From Leptospira congkakensis (GTDB lineage: Bacteria > Spirochaetota > Leptospiria > Leptospirales > Leptospiraceae): a stretch of DNA of 64,000 nucleotides. This document shows positions 45,587 through 54,317 of the stretch, piece after piece (positions within the stretch are counted from its first letter, which is position 1; every line of letters begins with the position of its first letter). The position numbers and the translations under genes were made by a program. The stretch is from the NCBI RefSeq assembly GCF_004770265.1, contig NZ_RQGQ01000004.1:310001-374000 (forward strand), written 5' to 3'. The notes below the pieces were generated by a model. The model searched no databases, was not told where the DNA came from, and saw only the letters and a list, made by a program, of their open reading frames with translations.

Positions 45587-46405
45587 TCAGAAAATGATTA
45601 CCTTTCTCTGAGATTTTGCGAGTATTTCCGGAATGGACAATCCATCACTTCCTAACGTGCGGATCCTTTCTCCATTGGAATAAAGAATGACCCCTTTAAT
45701 TCCAAAATTACCAACCATTGTAAAAGAGATCTGGTCCAACCTATCTTTTAGGATCTCCATACTTCCGCCGTAGCTAATGTCTTCCGATACGGAAATATGC
45801 AGGATTCCGTCTTCCAATCGATAGTTAGGTTCCATTCGAACCTTTTTGGAGAGTGCCGATAAAACACCTTTTCCTTTTTCTTCCGCATTTGGACCTTTGG
45901 TGAGTTCTTGGAATAAAAAGGGAATGGGATCTCCACCTGGAAATTCACGGGAAAGTTTTACGAGTTGGGACTGGCTATTTTTACCAGTGCCATAAAATTT
46001 TAAAAAGTAAACAGGTAGAAAACCAGCATCCGCTTGCAGGCGTTTGCCGGCACCAGGGAATCGATCTTCCGGAAGAGTGATTTCAGGAATGGTATCATCC
46101 ACGAGTTTTGTGCGTGATTTTTGTTTTGGTTCTGCATCTGGAAAGGTTTGCGTGAGGACTTCTTCTTCCCAGTTTAAATCATCTTCCCAGGTTTCTTTGC
46201 TAAAAGGATCCGTTGGTTCCGCAAATTTTGTTTTTTCTTGGGTTTTGCCGATGTTACGAAACCCTTGTTTGGGAAATAAATTTCCAGCGGCTTTTGGATC
46301 AAACCCCATCGATTTTTCAATGAGGACCAGTACAAGGAAAATTCCGCCAAGCAAATAGCGTAAAGATTTCCATTTATCTTCTTGGATTTGGGGAAGTACC
46401 GCCAC
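45587..46405 (-). CDS. GerMN domain membrane protein
   Basis: One N-terminal membrane helix (about 17-33) anchors an exported protein. After a charged, proline-poor linker, the C-terminal half is a GerMN (spore-germination-type) domain. The usual strand pattern is visible: LPVYFLKFYG, IPFLFQELTKGPN, LEDGILHISVSED, and a final ISFTMVGNFGIKGVILYSNG. GerMN domains in non-sporulating bacteria are found in envelope proteins of unclear function. It is preceded by a 34-bp gap from the HAD gene on the same strand. Confidence 0.82.
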   Translation of the reverse strand: MAVLPQIQEDKWKSLRYLLGGIFLVLVLIEKSMGFDPKAAGNLFPKQGFRNIGKTQEKTKFAEPTDPFSKETWEDDLNWEEEVLTQTFPDAEPKQKSRTKLVDDTIPEITLPEDRFPGAGKRLQADAGFLPVYFLKFYGTGKNSQSQLVKLSREFPGGDPIPFLFQELTKGPNAEEKGKGVLSALSKKVRMEPNYRLEDGILHISVSEDISYGGSMEILKDRLDQISFTMVGNFGIKGVILYSNGERIRTLGSDGLSIPEILAKSQRKVIIF

Positions 46406-46439
46406 ACTATAAATGTCGGAGAGGGTAGGAAAAGGGAAT

Positions 46440-47114
46440 TTAAAAAAACTCTTTTAAAGTCGGTAAATCGTCGAATTTCCAGTAAAAATCTGGAATTTCA
46501 CCCGGAAGTCCATGCCCATAGGTGCAAAATCCAAAGGGGCAACCGTTTTCTTTGGCTGCTTCCCAATCGCTATATCTGTCTCCGATCATAGCAATGGATG
46601 TTGGTTCTAAATTGTATTTGCGAACATACTCAGCAAGAATTTCACCCTTGGTATGGATGGTGTCTTGGTTGATGACAACGATTGGTTCAAAGTATTGCAA
46701 AACACCAGCTGTGTCTAAAACAGTTTCAATATAGGCTTTTCTTCCATTGGAAGCACAAGTGATGGTATAACCTTTTTCTTTAAGGTAGTGAATGGTAGAT
46801 CCAACACCTGCATAAAAATCCCCTCCGCCGCTCCGAATGGAATCACAGAGAAGGTCTAGAACCCTTCCAGAAATTCCATCTCTTTCTACTTCTGGCAAAC
46901 TAGGGAGAAGATTGGCAAAAATGGTTCGCACTGGTTTTCCAATCTCATTCATAATCTGGTCATGGGTCGGTAAGGACGCGATTTTTCCCGTCTTGGCAGC
47001 AAACTCTTCGATTGCCTGCACGTACGTCTTAAAGATTATGGATTCTGAGGAAAATAAGGTCCCATCGACATCGAAGGCGACCATGCGGATTTCCCCCAGG
47101 CGGTTTTTTTGCAT
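46440..47114 (-). CDS. HAD-superfamily phosphatase (phosphoglycolate phosphatase-like)
   Basis: The HAD motifs are present: motif [13 protein letters not shown] (nucleophile Asp), motif [10 protein letters not shown], and motif [18 protein letters not shown] helical cap lies between them (about 25-100), so it is a C1-cap type similar to Gph. The substrate is unknown. ATG 47114 is preferred; a GTG at 47120 would add two codons. It is divergent from the kamA-like operon. Confidence 0.9.
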   Translation of the reverse strand: MQKNRLGEIRMVAFDVDGTLFSSESIIFKTYVQAIEEFAAKTGKIASLPTHDQIMNEIGKPVRTIFANLLPSLPEVERDGISGRVLDLLCDSIRSGGGDFYAGVGSTIHYLKEKGYTITCASNGRKAYIETVLDTAGVLQYFEPIVVINQDTIHTKGEILAEYVRKYNLEPTSIAMIGDRYSDWEAAKENGCPFGFCTYGHGLPGEIPDFYWKFDDLPTLKEFF

Positions 47115-47115
47115 T

Positions 47116-47139
47116 ACCACCAGAAAAGTATTTGGTGGT
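47116..47139. repeat. Inverted repeat between divergent HAD and kamA-like genes
   Basis: ACCACCA (47116-47122) and TGGTGGT (47133-47139) flank a ten-base spacer in the short region between the two divergent genes. It might be a regulator site or an RNA hairpin at the start of the kamA-like transcript. There is no further support. Confidence 0.4.
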
Positions 47140-47166
47140 CTCTTGGCAAGTAAGGAATTGGAAGTT

Positions 47167-48372
47167 ATGCTCGTGCAAAGCAGTTTATCAGAAGTTCTTC
47201 GGGCGCGTGAAGAGTTGTATTCCCGAACAAATTGGACGGATCATACCTCGCAGCTGCAAAACCGAATCAAAGGAGAAGACCTTTCTCGGTATTTTGTGCT
47301 GACAGAATCGGAAGAAATTGGAATCCGAGAAACCATTCGTTTGCATGTTTCTACTACCCCTTATTATCTTTCCTTGTCCAGTCCGAATGATCCCAATTGT
47401 CCCATCCGAAGGATGATTGTTCCAAGATCCGAGGAAGCTGTACTTTCCTCAGAAGAAAGTGCTGATCCTTTGGAGGAAGAACGACTAAGTCCTGTTCGTG
47501 GGCTCACTCATATGTATCCGAACCGGGTCTTATTATTTTCCAACCATTCTTGTAGTGTGTACTGCCGCCATTGTATGCGCGGTCGAAAGGTTTCTTCCAA
47601 TGAGGAAAGAATGGAAAAAGGGGATTTAGAAAAGGCATTCGAATACATCCGAAACCATCCAGAAGTGGAAGATGTTGTGATTAGCGGGGGTGATCCCTTA
47701 AATTTAGCCGATTCTCGAGTGGAATGGATTTTGTCGGAACTAAACTCCATTCCTCATGTAAAAATCTGTAGGTTAGGCACAAGAAATCCTGTTACTTTGC
47801 CTTTCCGGATCACAGAGTCACTTTGCAAAATCATTGAAAAATATAACAACGAGCACCTATCTATTTTTTGTAATACTCAGTTCAACCATCCTATTGAATG
47901 TACAAAGGAATCCAAAGAAGCCATTCTTCAGTTGCTAAAGGCAGGTGTATCCGTCGGAAACCAGTCTGTTCTTTTAAAAGGGATTAACGATGAGGAAGAG
48001 ACCATGCTCACTCTTCATAAAAAACTTTTAGAGATGCGAGTCCGCGCTTACTATCTTTATGACCCGGAGCTCATCCCTGGATCTAGAGGTTTTCGCACTC
48101 CACTTGCCCGTGGGATAGAAATTGTAGAATATATGCGTGGCAAAATTGGTGGGATGGGAATTCCGCAATTTGTGAACGACCTTCCTGGCGGCGGTGGAAA
48201 AATCACCATTGCACCTAACTGGTATTTGGGTTATATTCCTAAAACTCGCCAACATGTTTTCCGTTCGGCGGTCACAAAAAAAATCCATCTTTCCTTCGAA
48301 CCGGTAGATTCCAACAAAGAATCTTATTATCCTATATTAAGCGATTCTGATTTGGAAAAACTAGGATTATGA
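47167..48372 (+). CDS. KamA-like radical SAM aminomutase
   Basis: The protein resembles lysine 2,3-aminomutases, which move an alpha-amino group to C3 using SAM, a 4Fe-4S cluster and PLP. The cluster is Cys129-x3-Cys133-x2-Cys136 (CSVYCRHC) with Arg138 at the carboxylate-binding position. The PLP lysine is Lys345 in PGGGGK, and the substrate aspartate Asp338 is conserved. The other substrate residue (Asp293 of clostridial KamA) is Glu301 here. The C-terminal zinc cysteines of KamA are missing. ATG 47167 was chosen because a longer open frame to 46837 only overlaps the HAD gene. It overlaps the next gene by 4 bp. A lysine-like substrate is inferred. Confidence 0.9.
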   Translation: MLVQSSLSEVLRAREELYSRTNWTDHTSQLQNRIKGEDLSRYFVLTESEEIGIRETIRLHVSTTPYYLSLSSPNDPNCPIRRMIVPRSEEAVLSSEESADPLEEERLSPVRGLTHMYPNRVLLFSNHSCSVYCRHCMRGRKVSSNEERMEKGDLEKAFEYIRNHPEVEDVVISGGDPLNLADSRVEWILSELNSIPHVKICRLGTRNPVTLPFRITESLCKIIEKYNNEHLSIFCNTQFNHPIECTKESKEAILQLLKAGVSVGNQSVLLKGINDEEETMLTLHKKLLEMRVRAYYLYDPELIPGSRGFRTPLARGIEIVEYMRGKIGGMGIPQFVNDLPGGGGKITIAPNWYLGYIPKTRQHVFRSAVTKKIHLSFEPVDSNKESYYPILSDSDLEKLGL

Positions 48373-49364
48373 AACGCACCGTCATTCTCGCTTGTGATGT
48401 ATATGACCCCAAAACCCCTGAACTTTGTCAGGAATGGGAATCTGACGAAACCATTCAGAATATGGAAAAAACCATCCAGGATTTAGGTTATGATGTGGCA
48501 GTTCTATCAAACCCCTCCGAGATTGCCTCTGTTCTAAGTGGGATTCCTGTAACAGAAAGAACCCATTGGATGGTTTGGAATTTGGTAGAAGGATACCATT
48601 CACAAAGTCGCGAGGCTTATATACCGGCGTTATGCGAATATTTAGCCGTTCCTCATACTGGTAGTTCTGCTGCAGTCCAAACCCTCACTTTGGATAAATA
48701 CAAAACCAAGGTTTTTTTAAAATCCTTCGGGATTCCAACGGCAGATTTCTGGTTAGTGGAAGATCCAAAGGAGAAACTGATCGCAAATTTTCCATTATTT
48801 GTAAAACCCAATGGCGAAGGTTCCAGTCTCGGGATTGGAGAAAAAAACCTCATCAAAACATCCGCAGACTGGGAAGAGGTTGTACCGGCTCTTGTGGAAA
48901 AATACAATACGGTCCTAGTCGAATCCTATCTCTCGGGAAGGGAACTCACGATTGGAGTTCTTGGAAACAAGGGAAATTACGAAGCCACAATACCGGCGTT
49001 TGTTGACTATCCGGGACCAGTCTACAGCGACCTTGTCAAATCAAAGGAAAGTTTTGTAGAATCCTTGGATTTTAAAGTACCAGAAGGACTTGCTAACTCT
49101 CTTCAGACTTATGCCATTCAGATTGCGAATTTACTCGGAAGTTCTGGATACCTTCGCATCGATTTTAAATTAGAAAAAAACTTACCCTATCTACTCGAAG
49201 TGAATGCTACTCCCGGGTTTTCTTCCATTTATTCCACCTTGCCCTTGTTATGGGAAAAAATGGGAAAAACATACTCGGAACTTCTAAACCATTGTTTAGA
49301 TCTGGGATTTTCCGAATACCAACATCATTATCGTTATCAATATGCAAAGGATAGAAACCTATGA
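48369..49364 (+). CDS. ATP-grasp ligase, D-Ala-D-Ala ligase-like
   Basis: ATP-grasp enzymes of this group join a carboxylate to an amine through an acyl phosphate. Signatures are [13 protein letters not shown] (P-loop), [15 protein letters not shown] and the metal-binding [13 protein letters not shown]. The N-terminal substrate region ([20 protein letters not shown]) differs from the HGxxGEDG motif of true D-Ala-D-Ala ligases. It is therefore probably not peptidoglycan Ddl. It is coupled by 4-bp overlaps to the kamA-like gene before and the diiron gene after. Substrates are unknown; a beta-amino acid is inferred from context. Confidence 0.88.
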   Translation: MKRTVILACDVYDPKTPELCQEWESDETIQNMEKTIQDLGYDVAVLSNPSEIASVLSGIPVTERTHWMVWNLVEGYHSQSREAYIPALCEYLAVPHTGSSAAVQTLTLDKYKTKVFLKSFGIPTADFWLVEDPKEKLIANFPLFVKPNGEGSSLGIGEKNLIKTSADWEEVVPALVEKYNTVLVESYLSGRELTIGVLGNKGNYEATIPAFVDYPGPVYSDLVKSKESFVESLDFKVPEGLANSLQTYAIQIANLLGSSGYLRIDFKLEKNLPYLLEVNATPGFSSIYSTLPLLWEKMGKTYSELLNHCLDLGFSEYQHHYRYQYAKDRNL

Positions 49365-50035
49365 ACATCGTCGAAACTTTAAAAAAGGATGTGGAAACCC
49401 ATCCAGTCCTTAGATCGCAATGGTTATTAGAACGAAATATTTCAATGAGTTTTAATGACTTAATTTTATGGCTAAGCCAAGAATACTTTGTATCAATTGG
49501 TTTTGTGGATTGGTTTTTGAAAGTGGCTGCCAAGACCCGGGACCAAAATGCAAAGATCATTCTTGTCGAAAATATTTGGGGAGAACTGGGAGAAGGTAAA
49601 ATAGAAGACACTCATGTTTCGATTTTAATCGAATTTTTAACAAAGTTAAACTTTGATTTTACAAATCATCATTTGTTACCCGAAACAAAAACCTATTTGG
49701 ATAAAATGGAATCCATCATTGAAAAAGGATTCTTCTATGGACTCGGAGCATTAGGGCCTGCCAACGAATACCTTCTCAAATTAGAATATTCACAAATTGC
49801 GCGCGCTTACCAAAAACTAAAATCGGAAATGGCACTGCCCGAAGGTAAATTTTTTCAAGTGAACCTAGACGCTGACGAAGGCCATAGCCAAAAAATGTTT
49901 GAACTCATTGAAGAAACTGCCAAATCGGAGGAAGCTCAAAAACAAGTGATCGAAGGGAATTTACTGGCACTTGTTGCTCGGGAAGATTTTTACACTGGGC
50001 TTTCTCGTTTGGATAAGGAGCGAGTTTTAACTTAG
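49361..50035 (+). CDS. Haem-oxygenase-like diiron protein
   Basis: The 224-aa protein is all-helical and fits the haem-oxygenase-like diiron oxidase fold (UndA, SznF, BesC, CADD type). Candidate metal ligands are Glu78-x6-His85 (GEGKIEDTH), Glu136 (GPANEYLL) and Asp172-x2-His175 (DADEGH); Asn168 stands where a histidine is expected in CADD-like members. Such enzymes use O2 on amino acids, fatty acids or other small molecules. It starts in the ATGA end of the ATP-grasp gene and overlaps the convergent DCC gene by 9 bp. The reaction here is unknown. Confidence 0.82.
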   Translation: MNIVETLKKDVETHPVLRSQWLLERNISMSFNDLILWLSQEYFVSIGFVDWFLKVAAKTRDQNAKIILVENIWGELGEGKIEDTHVSILIEFLTKLNFDFTNHHLLPETKTYLDKMESIIEKGFFYGLGALGPANEYLLKLEYSQIARAYQKLKSEMALPEGKFFQVNLDADEGHSQKMFELIEETAKSEEAQKQVIEGNLLALVAREDFYTGLSRLDKERVLT

Positions 50036-50380
50036 TTTTGTTCGGAACCGCTTCAAGAGATACATCGTTGCCATTCCGAGAAACGGAACTAGCGGCAAAT
50101 ACAAAAGAAAACTAAAGTATTTGTATTTGTCCATTTTCCAAAATAGTTGCCTTACCGCAAAAAATCCAGGATACCGATTTCCAGATTCGATGAGTTGGAC
50201 TTCTCCTGCACAAAGATCTTTGTTTAGTTGTTTGTGGATGGACTGAAGTTCGGTGTCTGTTAGTTGGTGGAAGGAGACAATGGCAATTTGATCCTTTGTT
50301 TTTTCACGAATGGATTTGGCAAGGCGAGTGCAAAACCCACAGTTTCCATCATAAACTAATACTGAATTTTTAGTTTGCAT
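50027..50380 (-). CDS. DCC family thiol-disulphide protein (DUF393)
   Basis: The defining motif YDGNCGFC (Asp11, Cys14, Cys17) opens the protein, followed by a thioredoxin-like fold and a hydrophobic segment near the end (about 85-108). The family is poorly characterised. It is last in a minus-strand run with the N-acetylglutamate synthase-like gene (9-bp gap) and overlaps the diiron gene end-to-end. Confidence 0.88.
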   Translation of the reverse strand: MQTKNSVLVYDGNCGFCTRLAKSIREKTKDQIAIVSFHQLTDTELQSIHKQLNKDLCAGEVQLIESGNRYPGFFAVRQLFWKMDKYKYFSFLLYLPLVPFLGMATMYLLKRFRTKLS

Positions 50381-50389
50381 TAGAATTAG

Positions 50390-51535
50390 TTACTTGGGAA
50401 AAAAATCTTCCGGTTGTGATTTCAAAGTTTGGATTGTCGCAGGAATGAGTGACTGGTCGAGTCCCAACCAATAATAATACCAACTTTCATCCTTTTCAAT
50501 CCCTTGGGCGACCGACATATACCATTTATTGATATTATTGTCTGGTTTACTCCTCCAAAATAGAGGTCGGCAATGTTCTAAAATTTGGTCCCAAATGTCT
50601 CGACCGACACCCGCTCCACGAGCAACCCCATTGACAGCAAATTTAGAAAGTAAATATCCATGTTCTGTTTTTTGCATCCAAGCGCAGGCCCGGTAAGATT
50701 CTTCTAAAAATAAAACATCAAATTTTGTTTTATAAAACTCTGGTTTTAACGGTTTCCCAAAAGATTCTTCAATGAGTTGAAAAACTCTTGTCATATCAAC
50801 ATCATCTGTGGAATGGCATACTTTGATTTTGTTTTTTCGCTTAACAAGTGTTCCGCTTCCCTTCACGGTAAAAAGTTCAGTAAGCAACGTGAATGGGGAA
50901 GTGAGAACAATACTAAATTTTGGATCTTCAATCTTGGACAAAAGATCCTCAGAAAGTTGGATGAATTCATCCTGCGATCTGGATAAAGTCATACCTTCTG
51001 GTAAGGATAACCTAGAATCACTTTGTAAGATGGATTTTACCTTACTCGTATTTGGGTCTTTCAATGGCCCATCAATGGATACATAAATTACTTTTGAAGA
51101 ATGAAGGATGGAACGACAACGATCCAAAAGTGCTGAAAGTTTTTCAGATTCATCATCCCAAAGTAAGATGGGAATTTTTTTTTGACGAATGCTATTTGTT
51201 ACTTCTTCCTTTAGAGATTGGTTTCGATCCACTACTTGGTAGGAAAAACCAAGGCTTCTTTCCCCATCTGCATTCATTTGTTCGAGTGGGAAAAAAACCT
51301 TCAAATATTGAAAGCTGTCCACTTCTAAAACAACAAAGGGAAAAAGATCGAGTTGGTAGAGGAGTTTTAGATCTGAAAAAAGAGCCTCAGAGCTATTAAA
51401 AATAGTTTCTGAATCTGCATACAGAATCGCAAACGATTCGGGAGATAAAGATTGGAATTCTTTTAAGAAAAGAAGTCCATCTCTTGGATCTCTTGTGATT
51501 TCAAAGACTCTGCTGAGTACGTCTTTGGAATTCAT
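50390..51535 (-). CDS. N-acetylglutamate synthase-like (AAK + NAT domains)
   Basis: The C-terminal 130 residues look like the vertebrate-type NAT domain of N-acetylglutamate synthases: GSGTLVKRKNKI, LSKFAVNGVARGAGVGRDIWD, and LFWRSKPDNNINKWYMSV. The N-terminal ~230 residues have the broad shape of an amino-acid kinase domain but lack its glycine-rich start. It would therefore supply N-acetylglutamate for arginine synthesis rather than phosphorylate it. It overlaps the methyltransferase gene by 4 bp. Assignment rests on motif likeness, and other arg genes are not in the window. Confidence 0.8.
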   Translation of the reverse strand: MNSKDVLSRVFEITRDPRDGLLFLKEFQSLSPESFAILYADSETIFNSSEALFSDLKLLYQLDLFPFVVLEVDSFQYLKVFFPLEQMNADGERSLGFSYQVVDRNQSLKEEVTNSIRQKKIPILLWDDESEKLSALLDRCRSILHSSKVIYVSIDGPLKDPNTSKVKSILQSDSRLSLPEGMTLSRSQDEFIQLSEDLLSKIEDPKFSIVLTSPFTLLTELFTVKGSGTLVKRKNKIKVCHSTDDVDMTRVFQLIEESFGKPLKPEFYKTKFDVLFLEESYRACAWMQKTEHGYLLSKFAVNGVARGAGVGRDIWDQILEHCRPLFWRSKPDNNINKWYMSVAQGIEKDESWYYYWLGLDQSLIPATIQTLKSQPEDFFPK

Positions 51536-52665
51536 TTCCCCCCTCGGATCTCATAATCTACAATCTTTGCTTTGAGGTTTGCATGTTTCAAACTTAAATG
51601 TGCGTTTTCTTTGAGTCCAAACTTCCCAAGGAGAGAAAAATCTCCCGAAAGAACGGTAAACTTCCAACCGCCAAATTCATTTTTAATGACCTTTCCAAAT
51701 TGAAAATACATCTCTTTTAGGTCATCCATTGGTTTCCCAATCCGATCCCCGTAAGGTGGATTTGTGACCACGTGACCTTTGTCTCCAAATTTGTTTTTTA
51801 GATCCAAACAGTTTCCAACTTCAAAGGAAACAAAGTCTTCGACTCCCGCCTCATAAGCGTTTTCTTTTGCTATGCGAATCGCTTCTGGATCCACATCAAA
51901 TCCAAAAAGATGCGGGGAATTTGGTTTTTCCATTTTTCTTTCGGAAAACACATACGTAGGAAATAGGATCTGAAAGACAGGTGATTCAGCAAAAAGGAAA
52001 CGATTGATTTCGCCATACAAACGTTCTCGGAGTGCGGCTTCAATGAGAATGGTTCCTGACCCGCACATGGGATCCACTAATGTACTTCCTTCTTTCCAAC
52101 CGGAGACTTCGAGCATTGCTTGTGCGATGGGTTCCCTCACGGGAGCATTTCCTGCAAAGAGTCTGTATCCGCGTCTTCCCACTGGGTCTCCCGAAAGAGA
52201 AAGTTCAATGCTGAATTTGTCCGTATGCGATCTGACAACGATTGTGATATCCGCCATTCGTTTTTCGATTTCGGGAAGAGGGATTTTTTTACTGCGCAAA
52301 CGATCGAGTACTGCATCTTTCATTCGATGCATCGTAAATTCTGAGTTTTTTAATTTGTCTTTAGTTTCGGCATCAATGCGAAAACTCACATCAGGGCCAA
52401 TGTATTTTTCCCAAGGGAGTTCGCTGGCTTTGGCATAAAACTCATCGTAGGTTTCAGCATTCTCATGTAATAGCTGTAAGTTGAGTCTGGAAGCAAATTT
52501 TGTATGAATGGCAAACTGAATGACGTCTTCTTTTTTGCCGGAAAAAAAAACTCCACCTCTGTTAGAACTGCCTATTTTGAGGTGGTGAGCTTTTAATTCG
52601 GATTCCAAAAGCGGAGAAAGTCCTTCCCCGCAAATGGCATGGTAAGTAGGGTGAGTAGGTTTTAT
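51532..52665 (-). CDS. THUMP-domain RNA N2-guanine methyltransferase-like
   Basis: It has the architecture of the RlmL/Trm14 group: an N-terminal THUMP/ferredoxin-like region, a Rossmann fold with DPMCGSGTILIEAAL, and the NPPYGDRIG catalytic motif. The conserved N-terminus (PTYHAICGEGLSPLLESEL) lies upstream of the first ordinary start codon, TTG 52608. The frame is open further back and the only candidate start with an SD is ATA 52665, behind AGGAGA and overlapping the stop codon of bfr. I extend the gene to 52665 with a non-canonical start. If the TTG is used, the protein loses 19 conserved residues. Confidence 0.85.
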   Translation of the reverse strand: MKPTHPTYHAICGEGLSPLLESELKAHHLKIGSSNRGGVFFSGKKEDVIQFAIHTKFASRLNLQLLHENAETYDEFYAKASELPWEKYIGPDVSFRIDAETKDKLKNSEFTMHRMKDAVLDRLRSKKIPLPEIEKRMADITIVVRSHTDKFSIELSLSGDPVGRRGYRLFAGNAPVREPIAQAMLEVSGWKEGSTLVDPMCGSGTILIEAALRERLYGEINRFLFAESPVFQILFPTYVFSERKMEKPNSPHLFGFDVDPEAIRIAKENAYEAGVEDFVSFEVGNCLDLKNKFGDKGHVVTNPPYGDRIGKPMDDLKEMYFQFGKVIKNEFGGWKFTVLSGDFSLLGKFGLKENAHLSLKHANLKAKIVDYEIRGGK

Positions 52666-53138
52666 TCCGAGTCTCCTAATTTTTGAGCCAAGTAGTTTTG
52701 GATGCTGATAGAAGCGATGATGGATTTTTGTGTTTCAATCCAATCGATATGTTCTTCTTCGGAAACGAGAATCTTTTCCAAAAGTTCTCTAGTTCCGTTG
52801 TCTTTTGCAGCAACGCAGATATCGATTCCGCGATTCAATCGTTCCACAGCATTGTACTCCAACTGTAGATCATGATCCAACATTTCTGGAACGGTTTGGC
52901 CTACATTGATTTTTAGATACTTTTGTAAGTCAGGAGTTCCATCGAAAAATAGGATCCTTTCGATGATTTCATCTGCATGTTTCATCTCTTCGATAGACTC
53001 TTTTCTGAGGTATTCGGCAAGTTCCAAATATCCCCAATTTTTACAGACTTTTGCATGAATAAAATACTGATTGATGGCTGTGAGTTCTGCTGCTAGAACT
53101 TCCGCTAAAATGTCGATTACTTCTTTTTTTCCCTTCAT
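52662..53138 (-). CDS. bfr: Bacterioferritin
   Basis: Bacterioferritin is a haem-containing iron-storage 24-mer. ATG 53138 gives numbering that matches the family: diiron ligands Glu18, Glu51, His54 and later Glu residues, and the haem-ligand Met52 (EEMKHADE). A TTG at 53165 would overlap the predicted promoter -10 region. Length (158 aa) is normal. Its stop codon overlaps the start of the methyltransferase gene, suggesting co-translation. Confidence 0.96.
   Translation of the reverse strand: MKGKKEVIDILAEVLAAELTAINQYFIHAKVCKNWGYLELAEYLRKESIEEMKHADEIIERILFFDGTPDLQKYLKINVGQTVPEMLDHDLQLEYNAVERLNRGIDICVAAKDNGTRELLEKILVSEEEHIDWIETQKSIIASISIQNYLAQKLGDSE
52672..52677 (-). promoter_or_regulatory. 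SD before a non-canonical ATA start
   Basis: AGGAGA on the minus strand lies six bases before ATA 52665, inside the last codons of bfr. It is the main support for the extended methyltransferase start. Confidence 0.55.
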
Positions 53139-53170
53139 ATGGGTAGCCTCATTTTCTCTCTTCAAATGGA

Positions 53171-53199
53171 AAGATAATTGGTTTTCATAGAATAGGCAA
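53171..53199 (-). promoter_or_regulatory. Possible bfr promoter
   Basis: On the minus strand TTGCCT (53194-53199) and TATCTT (53171-53176) are 17 bp apart, and the transcript would start about 25 bases before the bfr ATG. Only consensus likeness supports it. No clear Fur box was found. Confidence 0.4.
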
Positions 53200-53216
53200 G
53201 CGTAAAGTATATTCTA

Positions 53217-54317
53217 ATGAAGAAAGTTTACATTCACAATCCAACATTGAGTGTATTCGGAAAACACAAAGGATCACAACTTGATTTATCCTTTGCGACC
53301 GCAAAACAATCTGTACATGAGTTTCAATCTCACAGAATTCAATTCATCATCTATGCTAGTTTTTCGCCTGATTCTTATAACAAAGAATACCATCTGTCCG
53401 CGAAACTTGCCGCAAGACTTGGTCTTCGTGATATCTATTCGATACGAATGGAAACAGCATCATCATCTGGAGCAGCTGCCTTTCAATTGGGAGTGAATTT
53501 GATTCTCAGTGGAAGATACGATCATGGACTTGTGGTTGCTACAGAACTTATGAGTCAATTGAATCGAGAGGAAAGTAATCTTTTGTTAGGTTCTGTTTTA
53601 TCTGATTCACAACGATCTTTGGGAATGTCTATGGCACAAGGTGGGGCCATGATCACTCGTAAATACTTAGATGATTATGGTTACAAGGATGAGGATCTTT
53701 TTGCCATTGCAAAAAAACTTCACGACAACGGGCTAGAAAATCCAAAGGCACATATCAAAAAGAATTTGAGTCTGGAAGAATACCAAAACCAAACAAAAAT
53801 CGCAAGCCCCTTAGGTTTGTATGATATCTCACCTTTGTCGGATGGATCGGCAGCCCTCATACTATCCAAGGAACCTAGTTCCATTTCTGTCAAAGGAATG
53901 GGTTCCGGAACGGCTCCCTTTTTAACTTCAGCGGATCCCAGTTTTCTTGCCAATCGAATCGCCTTTGAAAAGGCCTATGCTGAGGCAGGAGTGAACCCCC
54001 ATGACATTGATTTTGCAGAATTACACGATGCTTTCACTCCTTTTGAGCTTGTAGGTGCCGAAGATGCTGGTTTTTTCAAACGAGGAGAGGCCTTATTCCA
54101 AGTAAAGGCAGGACTCACGCACCCTAAGGGAAAAATCCCTATCAATTCATCTGGTGGGCTCAAATCACGAGGCCACCCCGTGGGTGCTTCGGGTCTTGCA
54201 CAAATTGTAGAACTTTGTCGCTTCTTTGAGGAATGGCCTGAAAAGCGGTTGGCAGTAGCACAAAGTATAGGTGGACTTGCTACAAACAACTTTGTGTCGA
54301 TATTAGAACGAGACTGA
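53217..54317 (+). CDS. Thiolase-like protein lacking the catalytic cysteine
   Basis: The protein (366 aa) has the SCP2-like thiolase fold with the conserved histidine regions AELHDAFTPFELV and GGLKSRGHPVGASG, and a C-terminal QSIGG-like end. The nucleophile position in the usual ACASG block is Ser82 (ASSSG, codon TCA), so ordinary thiolysis or Claisen condensation is unlikely. Such Cys-less thiolases may act as decarboxylating or accessory subunits, a role I cannot determine. It overlaps the GT9 gene by one base. It is divergent from bfr. Confidence 0.85.
   Translation: MKKVYIHNPTLSVFGKHKGSQLDLSFATAKQSVHEFQSHRIQFIIYASFSPDSYNKEYHLSAKLAARLGLRDIYSIRMETASSSGAAAFQLGVNLILSGRYDHGLVVATELMSQLNREESNLLLGSVLSDSQRSLGMSMAQGGAMITRKYLDDYGYKDEDLFAIAKKLHDNGLENPKAHIKKNLSLEEYQNQTKIASPLGLYDISPLSDGSAALILSKEPSSISVKGMGSGTAPFLTSADPSFLANRIAFEKAYAEAGVNPHDIDFAELHDAFTPFELVGAEDAGFFKRGEALFQVKAGLTHPKGKIPINSSGGLKSRGHPVGASGLAQIVELCRFFEEWPEKRLAVAQSIGGLATNNFVSILERD

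Noticed and set aside
46837..47166. Upstream extension of the kamA-like gene
   Set aside because: It lies over the HAD gene on the opposite strand and adds no KamA homology; ATG 47167 starts the conserved protein.
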